Program-made: the position numbers and the translations under genes
Notes under the pieces: generated by a model
The model's database searches: none
What the model was told of the DNA's origin: nothing
Seen by the model: only the letters and a program-made list of their open reading frames with translations
Assembly: GCA_937980205.1 (NCBI GenBank)
Contig: CALJKW010000069.1
Location: forward strand, 124,001-188,000
Reading direction: 5' to 3'
DNA: 64,000 nt
Origin: an uncultured Myxococcales bacterium
GTDB lineage: Bacteria > Myxococcota > Myxococcia > Myxococcales > Myxococcaceae
Part shown: piece by piece, positions 37,414-45,292 of the stretch
Layout: each line of letters begins with the position of its first letter
Numbering within the stretch: position 1 is the stretch's first letter

Positions 37414-38142
37414 GTGCTGTTCGTGACCTGCACTCCGGGATTGGAAGCGGCGCTCGCCGAGGAGCTGCGCGAGCTGGGCTTCAGGGGCCGCGAGGTGACC
37501 GGCGGCTTCGAGACGAACGGCGACTTCAAGCGCATCGCTCACCACTCGCGCATCGCGAGCGCGGTGAAGCAGGGCGGCCGCGAGCTCGCGTCGGATCTGT
37601 ACAAGCGCGGCTACCGCGAGGAGATCGGCCGGGCGCCGATGCGCGAGACGCTCGCCGCGGGCGTGCTGCGCCTCGCCCGCTACCGCGGCGACGAGCCGGT
37701 GTGGGACCCGATGTGCGGCGCCGGCACGCTGCTCATCGAGGCCGCGCTGATCGCCCACGGCATCGCGCCAGGGGACTTGAAGGCCGGGCCGACGCGCAAG
37801 GCTGCGGCGATGCTGAAGGGCACCGACCTGAACGCCGGCGCCCTCGGAGTCACCCGCCGCAACGCCCGCCGCGCCGGCGTCACGCTCGAGCTCGAGCGCG
37901 CCGACGCCGCGAAGATCCGGCCGCCCGGCGGGCCACCCGGGCTGCTCGTCAGCAACTTCCCGTACGGGAAGCGGGTCGAGAAGGGCGACCTCGACGCCGT
38001 GCTGCAGAACTTCGCGGAGCACTTCCGCGGCTGGCGCTTCGCGTTTCTCATGCAGGGCCGCCTGCACGTGCTGAAGGCCGCCGAGGAGCACGAGCTGAGC
38101 AACGGCGGCCTGCGTTGCCGCCTCTACGTCGGAGTCTGCTAG
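37414..38142 (+). CDS. shortened RlmL/YpsC-type RNA methyltransferase
   Basis: A 242-residue protein (GTG 37414). The N-terminus VTCTPGLEAALAEELRELGF matches the ferredoxin-like start of THUMP-containing 23S rRNA methyltransferases, but the family then has ~100-150 more THUMP residues that are missing; the frame passes directly into the region HHSRIASAV and RGYREEIGRAPMRETLAAG. The catalytic part is complete: DPMCGAGTLLIEAALIA (SAM), TDLNAGALGVTRRNA, NFPYGKRV (NPPY-like). The stop TAG is supplied by the terminal repeat of the 149-bp element. The methyltransferase call is firm, the shortened THUMP domain is the oddity. Confidence 0.78.
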   Translation: MLFVTCTPGLEAALAEELRELGFRGREVTGGFETNGDFKRIAHHSRIASAVKQGGRELASDLYKRGYREEIGRAPMRETLAAGVLRLARYRGDEPVWDPMCGAGTLLIEAALIAHGIAPGDLKAGPTRKAAAMLKGTDLNAGALGVTRRNARRAGVTLELERADAAKIRPPGGPPGLLVSNFPYGKRVEKGDLDAVLQNFAEHFRGWRFAFLMQGRLHVLKAAEEHELSNGGLRCRLYVGVC

Positions 38143-38287
38143 CAGGCCGCTGAGAAACGGCTGCACGGCCCGATCTCTTCGTTGCCGGCTCCGGTCCGTG
38201 CTCACGTACCAGACGACGTACGCTCCGCGCGGTCCTCGCCGGCGCCTCGACCTCGTGCCGTTCGCTCGTTTCTCAGCAGCCTGCTAG
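38139..38287 (+). repeat. 149-bp terminal-inverted-repeat element, copy A
   Basis: The left end 38139-38159 starts CTAGCAGG and ends AGAAACG; the right end 38267-38287 is its complement at 20 of 21 positions. The 107-bp core (38160-38266) is identical, in reverse orientation, to 54008-54114. The left end contains the stop codon of the upstream gene. No ORF of interest inside. Confidence 0.92.
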
Positions 38288-38298
38288 AGACGCGCGCC

Positions 38299-39690
38299 AT
38301 GTCATCAGACAAGGCGCTCTCGCACTACTCTCAGAAGAAGACCGAATACCTCGAAGACCTGAAGTCGCTGGTCCGCATTCCCTCGGTGTCGTTCGAGGGG
38401 TTCGACCCGAAGAACGTGCGCGCGAGCGCCGAGGCGACGGCGGCGCTGCTGAAGAAGCGCGGCTTCGACAACGTGCAGCTGCTCGAGGTCGAGGGCGCCC
38501 ACCCGTACGCGTACGGCGAGATCCTGAAGGCGCCGGGCAAGCCGACGCTGCTGCTCTACGCGCACCACGACGTGCAGCCGGCGGGCGACGCCGAGGCGTG
38601 GAAGAGCCCCCCGTTCGAGCCGACCGAGCGCGACGGCCGCCTGTACGGCCGCGGCGCCGCCGACGACAAGGCGGGCATCGTGGTGCACACCAGCGCCGTC
38701 GACGCGTGGCTCAAGGGCGCCGGCGCCCTGCCGCTGAACGTGAAGGTGATCATCGAGGGCGAAGAGGAGATCGGCTCGGAGCACCTCTCGGCGTTCCTGA
38801 ACAAGCACAAGGCGCTGGTGAAGGCCGACGCCATCGTGCTCACCGACACCGGCAACTTCGAGACGGGCCTGCCGTCGATCACCACCGCGCTGCGCGGCCT
38901 GGTCACCGTCGACGTCGAGGTGAAGGCGCTCAAGCAGTCGGTGCACTCGGGCATGTGGGGCGGCCCGATTCCGGACCCGGCGATGGGCCTGTGCCGCATG
39001 CTCGCGCAGCTCTCGAACCCCGACGGGACCATCAACCTCCCCGGCATCAAGGAGAAGATCCGCCCGCTGACGCCGGAGGAGAAGAAGAGCATCGCGTCGC
39101 TGCCGACGGATGACGCCACGTTCCGCCGCCAGGCCGGAATGCTCGACGGAGTCCAGCTGCTCGGCGGCCGGCCGCCCTGGGAGACGAACTGGCGGCAGCC
39201 GTCGATCTCCGTGAACGCGTTCCAGGCGAGCACCCGCAAAGACGCGCGCAACATCATCTGCGAGTCGGCGTGGGCGCGCGTCGGCATCCGCCTGGTGCCC
39301 GACCTCGACCCCCTCGAGGTGCGCAAGCAGCTCGCCGATGCCCTGCGCAACTCGGCGCCGTGGGGGCTGCAGGTCACGGTGAAGGAAGAGCAGGCCGCGA
39401 AGTGGTGGTACACGGACCCGTCGGGCCCGGCGTTCCAGGCGGCGTTCCGCGCGCTGAAGAAGGGCTACGGAGTCGACGCCGTCGCCATGGGCTGCGGCGG
39501 CTCGATCCCCTTCGTCGAGCCGTTCGCCAAGGAGCTCGGCGGCGTCCCCGCGCTGCTCATCGGCGTCGAAGATCCGTACACGAACGCGCACTCCGAGAAC
39601 GAGAGCCTGCACCTGGGCGACTTCGACAAGGCGATCAAGAGCGCGATTCACCTCTACGAAGAGCTGGCGAGCACCATCAGCGCCAGGTGA
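38299..39690 (+). CDS. M20-family zinc dipeptidase
   Basis: A 463-residue cytoplasmic metallopeptidase. Zinc ligands are visible in LYAHHDVQPAGD, GRGAADDKAG (bridging Asp), EGEEEIGSEH (catalytic Glu) and near the end NAHSENESL. The dimerisation (lid) domain lies at ~190-310 (VHSGMWGGPIPDP). This is the M20 dipeptidase (PepV/CNDP-like) architecture. ATG 38299 starts 12 bases after the right end of the 149-bp element; upstream in-frame codons lie inside that element. Confidence 0.92.
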   Translation: MSSDKALSHYSQKKTEYLEDLKSLVRIPSVSFEGFDPKNVRASAEATAALLKKRGFDNVQLLEVEGAHPYAYGEILKAPGKPTLLLYAHHDVQPAGDAEAWKSPPFEPTERDGRLYGRGAADDKAGIVVHTSAVDAWLKGAGALPLNVKVIIEGEEEIGSEHLSAFLNKHKALVKADAIVLTDTGNFETGLPSITTALRGLVTVDVEVKALKQSVHSGMWGGPIPDPAMGLCRMLAQLSNPDGTINLPGIKEKIRPLTPEEKKSIASLPTDDATFRRQAGMLDGVQLLGGRPPWETNWRQPSISVNAFQASTRKDARNIICESAWARVGIRLVPDLDPLEVRKQLADALRNSAPWGLQVTVKEEQAAKWWYTDPSGPAFQAAFRALKKGYGVDAVAMGCGGSIPFVEPFAKELGGVPALLIGVEDPYTNAHSENESLHLGDFDKAIKSAIHLYEELASTISAR

Positions 39691-39796
39691 CGCGGTCCCC
39701 GCAAAAACGAAGCGGGCGGAAGCGCATGGCCTCCACCCGCCTCGAGTCGCGCCGCCGTTCACGGTCGGCGGCGCTGTCTTAGGACCTATCGACCCG

Positions 39797-40738
39797 TTAC
39801 GGAGCGCAGCTGCCGTTGAGGCACCGCTCGCCGGTCGGGCAGTCGCAGTTCGTCGTGCAGACCGTCGCCGTCGGCGGCAGGCAGTAGCCGATGCGGCAGG
39901 TGGTGCCGGTCGCGCAGGTGGTCGAAGCCGTGCACTGGGTGCGGCACTGGCCGTCGACGCAGTCCTGACCGCTCATGCAGTGCGCCGACTGGGTGCAGGT
40001 GCCGGCAGGCCGCGGCTTGCAGAGGCCGCCCTGGCAGGTGTTGTTGCCCGAGCAGTCGATGTCCGCGCTGCAGCCCTTCACGCACACGTTGTTGATGCAC
40101 CAGGCGCCCGCGCCGCAGTCCGCGTTGAACGTGCAGCTCGTGGTGCCGCTGCCGCCGCCCGTGCCGGAGCTGCCGCCGGTGCCGCTGCTGCCGCCCGTGC
40201 CGCTGCTGCCGCCGCTGCCGCCCGTGCCGCTGCTGCCGCCGGTGCCGCCGTCAGCGCCGTTGCCGCCGCCCGTGCCGCCCGGCTTCGGAGCGCAGTAGCC
40301 GCTCTGGCACGAGTCGCCCGCCGCGCAGTCGACGTCACGCGCGCAGGGACGGTTGCAGTAGCCGTTGATGCAGGTGTCCATGCCGCACTGCGAGCTCGTG
40401 GAGCAGGGCTTCGCGTTCGGCGGAATCACCTGGCAGCTGCCCGAGCGGCAGTACTCGCCGGAGTGGCAGTCGGAGTTCGCGGTGCAGCTCTCCGCGCAGG
40501 TGCCGTTCACGCAGGCCCTTCCGGCGCTGCAGTCATTCGAGGTGCTGCACGTCGGCAGCGGCTGGCACGTGCCGGCCTTGCAGCCGCACGACTTGTGACA
40601 GTCGGACGTCTGGGTGCAGGCGGAGCCCGGACACCCCTCCTTACAGTCTCCCCAGGGGCCTTCGGCCTCCCAGTTTTCGACGAAGCATCCGGACAGCGCC
40701 AGGACAGGCACGACCAACAGGGCTCTGAAATTCTTCAT
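39797..40738 (-). CDS. Cys-rich lipoprotein with SGTGG spacer
   Basis: A 313-residue lipoprotein starting at ATG 40738 (signal NFRALLVVPVLALSGC). It has about 20 Cys-pairs of the type CTSNDCSAGRACVNGTC and CTANSDCHSGEYCRSGSC, split by a ~40-residue Gly/Ser/Thr spacer (GGTGGSSGTGGSGG). The pattern N-x-D-C-x-x-G-x-x-C is shared with the lipoproteins at 55.7 and 61.7 kb. Surface exposed by inference; function unknown. Confidence 0.72.
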   Translation of the reverse strand: MKNFRALLVVPVLALSGCFVENWEAEGPWGDCKEGCPGSACTQTSDCHKSCGCKAGTCQPLPTCSTSNDCSAGRACVNGTCAESCTANSDCHSGEYCRSGSCQVIPPNAKPCSTSSQCGMDTCINGYCNRPCARDVDCAAGDSCQSGYCAPKPGGTGGGNGADGGTGGSSGTGGSGGSSGTGGSSGTGGSSGTGGGSGTTSCTFNADCGAGAWCINNVCVKGCSADIDCSGNNTCQGGLCKPRPAGTCTQSAHCMSGQDCVDGQCRTQCTASTTCATGTTCRIGYCLPPTATVCTTNCDCPTGERCLNGSCAP

Positions 40739-40820
40739 GGGTGTGGGCTCTTTCGTTTCAGATGCGGAAGCGACCGCATTCGGAACGGATTCGTTGCCAC
40801 CCCTGAAAAAACCGATCACG

Positions 40821-40853
40821 CGATCTGCCTTTTGCGGCTCCCAGATCGTTTTT
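40821..40853 (+). promoter_or_regulatory. terminator-like hairpin in the sigma-factor leader
   Basis: CGATCTG (40821-40827) pairs with CAGATCG (40842-40848), followed by five T (40849-40853), 26 bases before the sigma-factor ATG. An overlapping longer pairing uses GAAAAA upstream with TTTTTC. This could be an attenuator, or the terminator for transcription coming from either side of the divergent gap. Confidence 0.55.
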
Positions 40854-40878
40854 CGGGGGTCCGGCAACCAACCCCGGC

Positions 40879-41499
40879 ATGTCAGCCGGTGCCCTATCGC
40901 TGTCTCGAGTCATCCCGACGCCGCCTCCTCCGACCCAGGCCGAGCTGAAGCTGATGCGGCTGGTGGAGCGGGTTCAGAAGCAGGACCTCGCGGCGTTCGA
41001 AGAGCTGTACCGGCTCACCCGCGACGAGGTCGCGCGCACGCTCTACCACCTGGTCGGCAAGCGCTCCGACATGGAGGACTTGATCCAGGAGACGTACCTC
41101 AAGCTCCTCAAGGCGGTGCCGCGCTACAAGGGCAACTCGCGCTTCCGCACGTTCCTCTACGGCGTCACGGCGAACGTGGCGCTCATGCACCTGCGCTGGT
41201 GGCGCCGCCGCCGCGAAGACACGACGGGCGAGCTGCCCGAGTGCATCTCGGAGGGCCGCGATCCCGAGGCCGTCGCGCAGGCCGCCGAGGCGTCGCGCCT
41301 GGTGCAGAAGGCGCTCTCGCGCATGTCGGCGAAGAAGCGAATCGTCTTCGTCTACCACGAGCTCTGCGACATGGGCCCCGAGGAGATCGCCGAGGCGACC
41401 GACACCCCCTACAACACGGTGCGCTCCCGCCTGCACCACGCGCGCATGGAATTCACCGCCGCGATGCGGGGACTGACCGGGGCGGAGGCGACGCCATGA
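40879..41499 (+). CDS. ECF RNA polymerase sigma factor
   Basis: A 206-residue sigma-70 family protein. Region 2 reads DMEDLIQETYLKLLKAV ... SRFRTFLYGVTANVALMHLR, and region 4 has VYHELCDMGPEEIAEATDTPYNTVRSRLHHAR, an HTH for the -35 element. There is no region 3, which is typical of ECF sigmas. Overlaps its likely anti-sigma gene by ATGA. Regulated by that partner, and perhaps by the hairpin in its leader. Confidence 0.92.
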   Translation: MSAGALSLSRVIPTPPPPTQAELKLMRLVERVQKQDLAAFEELYRLTRDEVARTLYHLVGKRSDMEDLIQETYLKLLKAVPRYKGNSRFRTFLYGVTANVALMHLRWWRRRREDTTGELPECISEGRDPEAVAQAAEASRLVQKALSRMSAKKRIVFVYHELCDMGPEEIAEATDTPYNTVRSRLHHARMEFTAAMRGLTGAEATP

Positions 41500-43007
41500 T
41501 GCGCCACGACGAAGCGCTGCTGTGGGAGTACGCCGCGCGCGAGCTGCCGTCCGAGGACGCGCGGCTCGTTCAGCACCACCTCACCGAGTGCCCCGACTGC
41601 CAGGAGAAGCTCACCGACGTCCGCACCGCACGCGGCGCGCTCGCTGCGGCGAAGGGCATGGACTTCTCGTTCAGCTACGCGAAGGCCGACGAGACCATCG
41701 CGAAGCTGGTGGAGAAGGGTTCGGCGCGGCCCACGCTCAGCCGTCCCTGGGTGCTCGCGCTGTCGGGCGGCCTCGTCGCCGCGGGGCTCGCGCTGGTGGC
41801 GTACGGGGTCTGGTCGAAGGGCCCGGTGATGGCCGAGCCCGTGCCGGTGGTCGCCGAGGTGGCGCCGGCTGTTCCGGTGCCGGTGACTCCGTCGGTGGAG
41901 AAGGCCAGCGGTCTGATGGTCATCGGCGCGCAGACGCGCGCGCTGGTGGGCGGCGCCCAGCTCGCGAGCGGTGACGTGCTGCGCACCGACGCGAAGGGCG
42001 AGGCGATGCTGAAGCTGCCCGAGGGCACGCGGCTCAAGCTGGCCTCGAGCTCGCAGCTGTCGCTGACGCGCACGCAGGTCGACGACGTGACGCTGTCGCT
42101 GGATCGCGGCCGCGTCGCCGTCGCGGCCTCGCACGCGAAGCGGAAGGGGTTCGTGGTGCACTCGAACGGCCTCATGGTCACCGTGGTGGGGACGACCTTC
42201 GCCGTCACTTCCGGCCGCGACGGCGTCGAGATCGCGGTCGGCGAAGGGCGCGTGTCGGTGGATCCCCCCGTCGGCCTTCCGATGTTCGTGAACGCCGGCC
42301 AGAAGGTCCGCTACGACGCCAGGTGGCGCTCGACGAAGTCGTCGCTGACGAAGGCGGAGAAGAAGGAGCTCGCCGGGCTGACCGAGCCGGCGCCGCCGCC
42401 TCCTCCTCCGATGCCGCCGCCCGAGCCGATCGTCCGCCCGCGCGCCGAGGCCGCTGTGGTTCCCTCCGCGGGTGGGCGCGTCGACGAGCTGCCGGAGCTG
42501 CCGAAGGCGCCCGAGCCCGTGGCCGTCGCTCCGGCGCCGGCGCCGGCTCCGGTTCAGGCTCCTGCCGCGGCTGTGGCCCCGCCCCCGGCGCTGGTGGCGA
42601 CGAACATGGAGGTGAGCGGGATTCCGCTGCTCTCGATGCCGGTCGAGGCGGTGAAGCCTCCGCCGCCTGCGTTCAACGAGTGGCCGTCGGAGAAGCCGGT
42701 GACGCCGTCGAAGGCGGCGAAGCTGAGCGACGACGGGATCCCGAAGGACCACGAGGCGATCTTCCTGACGCGCGCCGACGACGGCTTCGCCCAGGGCAAG
42801 TGCGCCGGCTTCCTCATCGGGCTCGAAGAGCTCGCGATGGACCCGTCCCGCGGCCCCCGCGCCGAGAAGGCCCGCATCATGCGCGCCCGCTGCTTCATGT
42901 CGCTGATGAAGACGAAGGAAGCGGAGAACGAGTACCGCCGCTACGTGCGCGACTACCCCAACGGCGCGTTCATGGACGAGGCGCGCGAGGTCATGGGCGG
43001 GAACTGA
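41496..43007 (+). CDS. FecR-domain anti-sigma factor
   Basis: A 503-residue single-pass membrane protein. Residues ~1-45 form a zinc-type anti-sigma domain (LVQHHLTECPDCQEKL, HxxxCxxC). TM helix at ~86-106 (VLALSGGLVAAGLALVAYGVW). Periplasmic FecR domain at ~150-250 (SGDVLRTDAKGEAMLKLPEGTRL; VTVVGTTFAVTS), then a Pro/Ala/Glu-rich linker (PPPPPPMPPPEP) and a C-terminal helical, TPR-like part (KARIMRARCFMSLMKTKEAENEYRRYV). The overlap with the sigma gene ensures equal synthesis. The external signal is unknown. Confidence 0.87.
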   Translation: MMRHDEALLWEYAARELPSEDARLVQHHLTECPDCQEKLTDVRTARGALAAAKGMDFSFSYAKADETIAKLVEKGSARPTLSRPWVLALSGGLVAAGLALVAYGVWSKGPVMAEPVPVVAEVAPAVPVPVTPSVEKASGLMVIGAQTRALVGGAQLASGDVLRTDAKGEAMLKLPEGTRLKLASSSQLSLTRTQVDDVTLSLDRGRVAVAASHAKRKGFVVHSNGLMVTVVGTTFAVTSGRDGVEIAVGEGRVSVDPPVGLPMFVNAGQKVRYDARWRSTKSSLTKAEKKELAGLTEPAPPPPPPMPPPEPIVRPRAEAAVVPSAGGRVDELPELPKAPEPVAVAPAPAPAPVQAPAAAVAPPPALVATNMEVSGIPLLSMPVEAVKPPPPAFNEWPSEKPVTPSKAAKLSDDGIPKDHEAIFLTRADDGFAQGKCAGFLIGLEELAMDPSRGPRAEKARIMRARCFMSLMKTKEAENEYRRYVRDYPNGAFMDEAREVMGGN

Positions 43008-43023
43008 AGCTCGTGCCGCCTCC

Positions 43024-43202
43024 GCTCAGAGGGTCGATCAGAATACGTCGCCCGGTTACCGCGCCGTTTACTCTGAGCGGAGCCGAAGGCGGAGTCGAAG
43101 CGGGCCACGCGTCGGCTTCGGGCCCGCTTCGACTGCGGCGCCTGCGCTCAGCGTGAACGGAGGTCGGCGATGCGCTGGTCGTTCTGGCCGACCCTCTCAG
43201 CG
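43024..43202. repeat. palindromic repeat family 1, copy 2, inside an outer inverted repeat
   Basis: The core 43064-43160 begins CCGTTTACTCTGAGCGG and ends GCGCTCAGCGTGAACGG, related to 20920-21030. The outer arms GCTCAGAGGGTCG (43024-43036) and CGACCCTCTCAGC (43190-43202) match at 12 of 13 positions. A further 7-bp stem GGTCGGC/GCCGACC is at 43162-43193. Between convergent genes. Confidence 0.75.
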
Positions 43203-43218
43203 CGAACGGGAGCTCGGG

Positions 43219-44298
43219 CTACGGCGTCGGCTTGCCGGCCTTCGCCACCACCTTCACCTCGCTCGCCTCACCGAGCGCGAACCCGTCGCCCTTCTCCTCG
43301 GTGCCGGAGATCTCGATCACGTCCCCGCGCTGCAGGTGCATGAAGGCCTCGTTTCCGGGCCGCACGTGCTTGTGCTGCAGCGCGAGCCCCACGCGCCCTT
43401 CCGGACCGCAGCCCATGTAGCGCTGCCGGCCCTTGCCCTCGAGCTGCTCGCTGACGATGCGGAACACGCGGCCGGGTGGCGGCTCTCGCCACGCCTCGCC
43501 CTTCGGAGCCAGCACCAGGTACGACATCTTCAGCGCCTCTTTGTGCAGCTGCGCCAGCCGCGCGAGGTTCTCGACGAGCTTCGGCATGCGCCACGAGCGC
43601 TCGGCGTGGCACCAGTCTCCCTCGCGGAGCAGCGCAGGGCATGGCCCACGGAACATGCACGGCGCGCGCACCGCGTAGCCCTTCGCCACCAGCGCGTCGC
43701 GAAGCTGGAGCAGCCCGCGCGAGGTCTCGCGCAGCGCCGGCTCGATGATGACGACGCTGCCGCGGGGACGGAGCCGTGACAGCGCCGCCTCGACGAGCGG
43801 CTCGCGCTTCGGCGCCGGCAGCTCGTTGAGCACGTGCCCCATCGAGATGAGATCGAACTGGCCTTCGGGCAGCGGCTTCTCGGGGCTCCACTCGCGGGTG
43901 GCGAGGCCCTCTTCGGCCTCGGTCGCGAGCTTCTTCGCGAGGTCGAGCGCCTTCGTGCTGCGGTCGGCCGCGGTGACTTCGGCGGCCCCGGCGTCGAGCG
44001 CCGCGAACGCCATCGGGCCCGGGCCCGAGCCGAGGTCGAGGACGGATCGCGGCCGCGAGCCGATCTCTCCGAGCACCTCGCGCGCCTGCGCGTAGGAGAC
44101 GGGCCAGTAGAAGAGCAGGTACGCAGCGAGCAGCTTCGCGTCGTCCATGTACCGCGCGCCGGCGAGCTCGCGCTCGCGGGTGAGGCCGAGCGAGAGCGTG
44201 CGCACCGCCTGCGCGACGGCTTTGGGATCGAAGCGCCCCGCGACCCTCTCCAGTCGGGGGATCCATCGATCGAGATCCTTGTGGTAGTCGGACGACAT
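43219..44298 (-). CDS. Rsm22-like small-subunit rRNA methyltransferase family protein
   Basis: A 359-residue protein. The SAM-binding motif is SVLDLGSGPGPMAFAALDAG, then FDLISMGHVLNELP. A cluster of Cys/His (APCMFRGPCPALLREGDWCH) matches the iron-sulphur-like site of the Rsm22 family, which includes mitochondrial ribosome-assembly factors. The C-terminal part (GRQRYMGCGPEGRVGLALQHKH) is a small beta domain. Cytoplasmic. The start codon lies one base from that of the divergent ABC transporter. Confidence 0.85.
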   Translation of the reverse strand: MSSDYHKDLDRWIPRLERVAGRFDPKAVAQAVRTLSLGLTRERELAGARYMDDAKLLAAYLLFYWPVSYAQAREVLGEIGSRPRSVLDLGSGPGPMAFAALDAGAAEVTAADRSTKALDLAKKLATEAEEGLATREWSPEKPLPEGQFDLISMGHVLNELPAPKREPLVEAALSRLRPRGSVVIIEPALRETSRGLLQLRDALVAKGYAVRAPCMFRGPCPALLREGDWCHAERSWRMPKLVENLARLAQLHKEALKMSYLVLAPKGEAWREPPPGRVFRIVSEQLEGKGRQRYMGCGPEGRVGLALQHKHVRPGNEAFMHLQRGDVIEISGTEEKGDGFALGEASEVKVVAKAGKPTP

Positions 44299-44299
44299 C

Positions 44300-45292
44300 G
44301 TGATTTCGGTTCGCGGGCTGAAGAAACACTACCGGGTACACAAGCGCCCGCCCGGTCTCAAGGCCGCGTTCAAGTCTTTGTTCAGGCGCGAGTACACGAC
44401 GGTCCCGGCCGTCGACGGCATCGACTTCGAGATAAAGCCCGGCGAGCGCGTCGGATTCCTGGGCCCGAACGGGGCCGGGAAGACGACGACGCTCAAGGTG
44501 CTCTCCGGCCTGCTCTACCCCAGCGAGGGAGAGGTCCGCGTCGACGGCCACGTCCCCCAGCGCCGCGAGGTCGCCTTCCTCAAGAAGATCATGCTGGTGA
44601 TGGGCCAGAAGCAGCAGCTGCTCTGGGACCTGCCCCCCGCCGACACCTTCGAGCTCAACCGCGCCATCTACGACGTCGACCGCGCCGAGATGAAGAAGCG
44701 CGTCGACAACCTGGTCGAGCTGCTCGGCATCGGCGACGTCATCCAGAAGCCCACCCGCCAGCTCTCGCTCGGAGAGCGCATGAAGTGCGAGCTCGCCGCC
44801 GCGCTCGTGCACGGCCCGAAGGTGCTCTTCCTCGACGAGCCGACCATCGGCCTCGACGTCTCGATGCAGGTCGTGATGCGCGACTTCATCCGCACGTACA
44901 ACGAGCAGTTCGGCGCGACGCTGATCCTGACGAGCCACTACATGGACGACGTCGCCGCGCTCTGCCCGCGCGTCATCGTCATCGACAAGGGCCGGCTGTC
45001 GTACGACGGCGGCCTCTCGGAGCTCGTCACCCGCGTGCGGCCCGAGAAGCGCGTCGCGTTCCGCCTCTCGGCGCCCGTCCCGCTGCCGCAGCTCGAGGCG
45101 CTCGGCAAGGTGATCAAGAACGAGGCCGGCGAGGCCGTGCTGCAGGTGCCGATGGACTCGGTGAACACCGTCGTCGGCAAGGCCCTCGCTTCGCTGCCGG
45201 TGAAAGATCTCACCGTCGAGAACCCGCCGCTCGAAGAGGTGATGAGCGAGCTGTTCTCGCGCAGCCGCGCCGCGGAGGGGAAGGCGGCGTGA
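44300..45292 (+). CDS. ABC transporter ATP-binding protein
   Basis: A 330-residue ATPase for an ABC-2-type exporter. Walker A is GPNGAGKTT, the signature LSLGERMKCELAAAL, Walker B KVLFLDEPTIGLD, and the switch His is in LTSHYMDDV. An N-terminal extension (GLKKHYRVHKRPPGLKAAFKS) and a ~80-residue C-terminal domain match the group paired with DUF990-type permeases. Starts at GTG 44300 and overlaps the first permease gene (GTGA). Confidence 0.93.
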   Translation: MISVRGLKKHYRVHKRPPGLKAAFKSLFRREYTTVPAVDGIDFEIKPGERVGFLGPNGAGKTTTLKVLSGLLYPSEGEVRVDGHVPQRREVAFLKKIMLVMGQKQQLLWDLPPADTFELNRAIYDVDRAEMKKRVDNLVELLGIGDVIQKPTRQLSLGERMKCELAAALVHGPKVLFLDEPTIGLDVSMQVVMRDFIRTYNEQFGATLILTSHYMDDVAALCPRVIVIDKGRLSYDGGLSELVTRVRPEKRVAFRLSAPVPLPQLEALGKVIKNEAGEAVLQVPMDSVNTVVGKALASLPVKDLTVENPPLEEVMSELFSRSRAAEGKAA

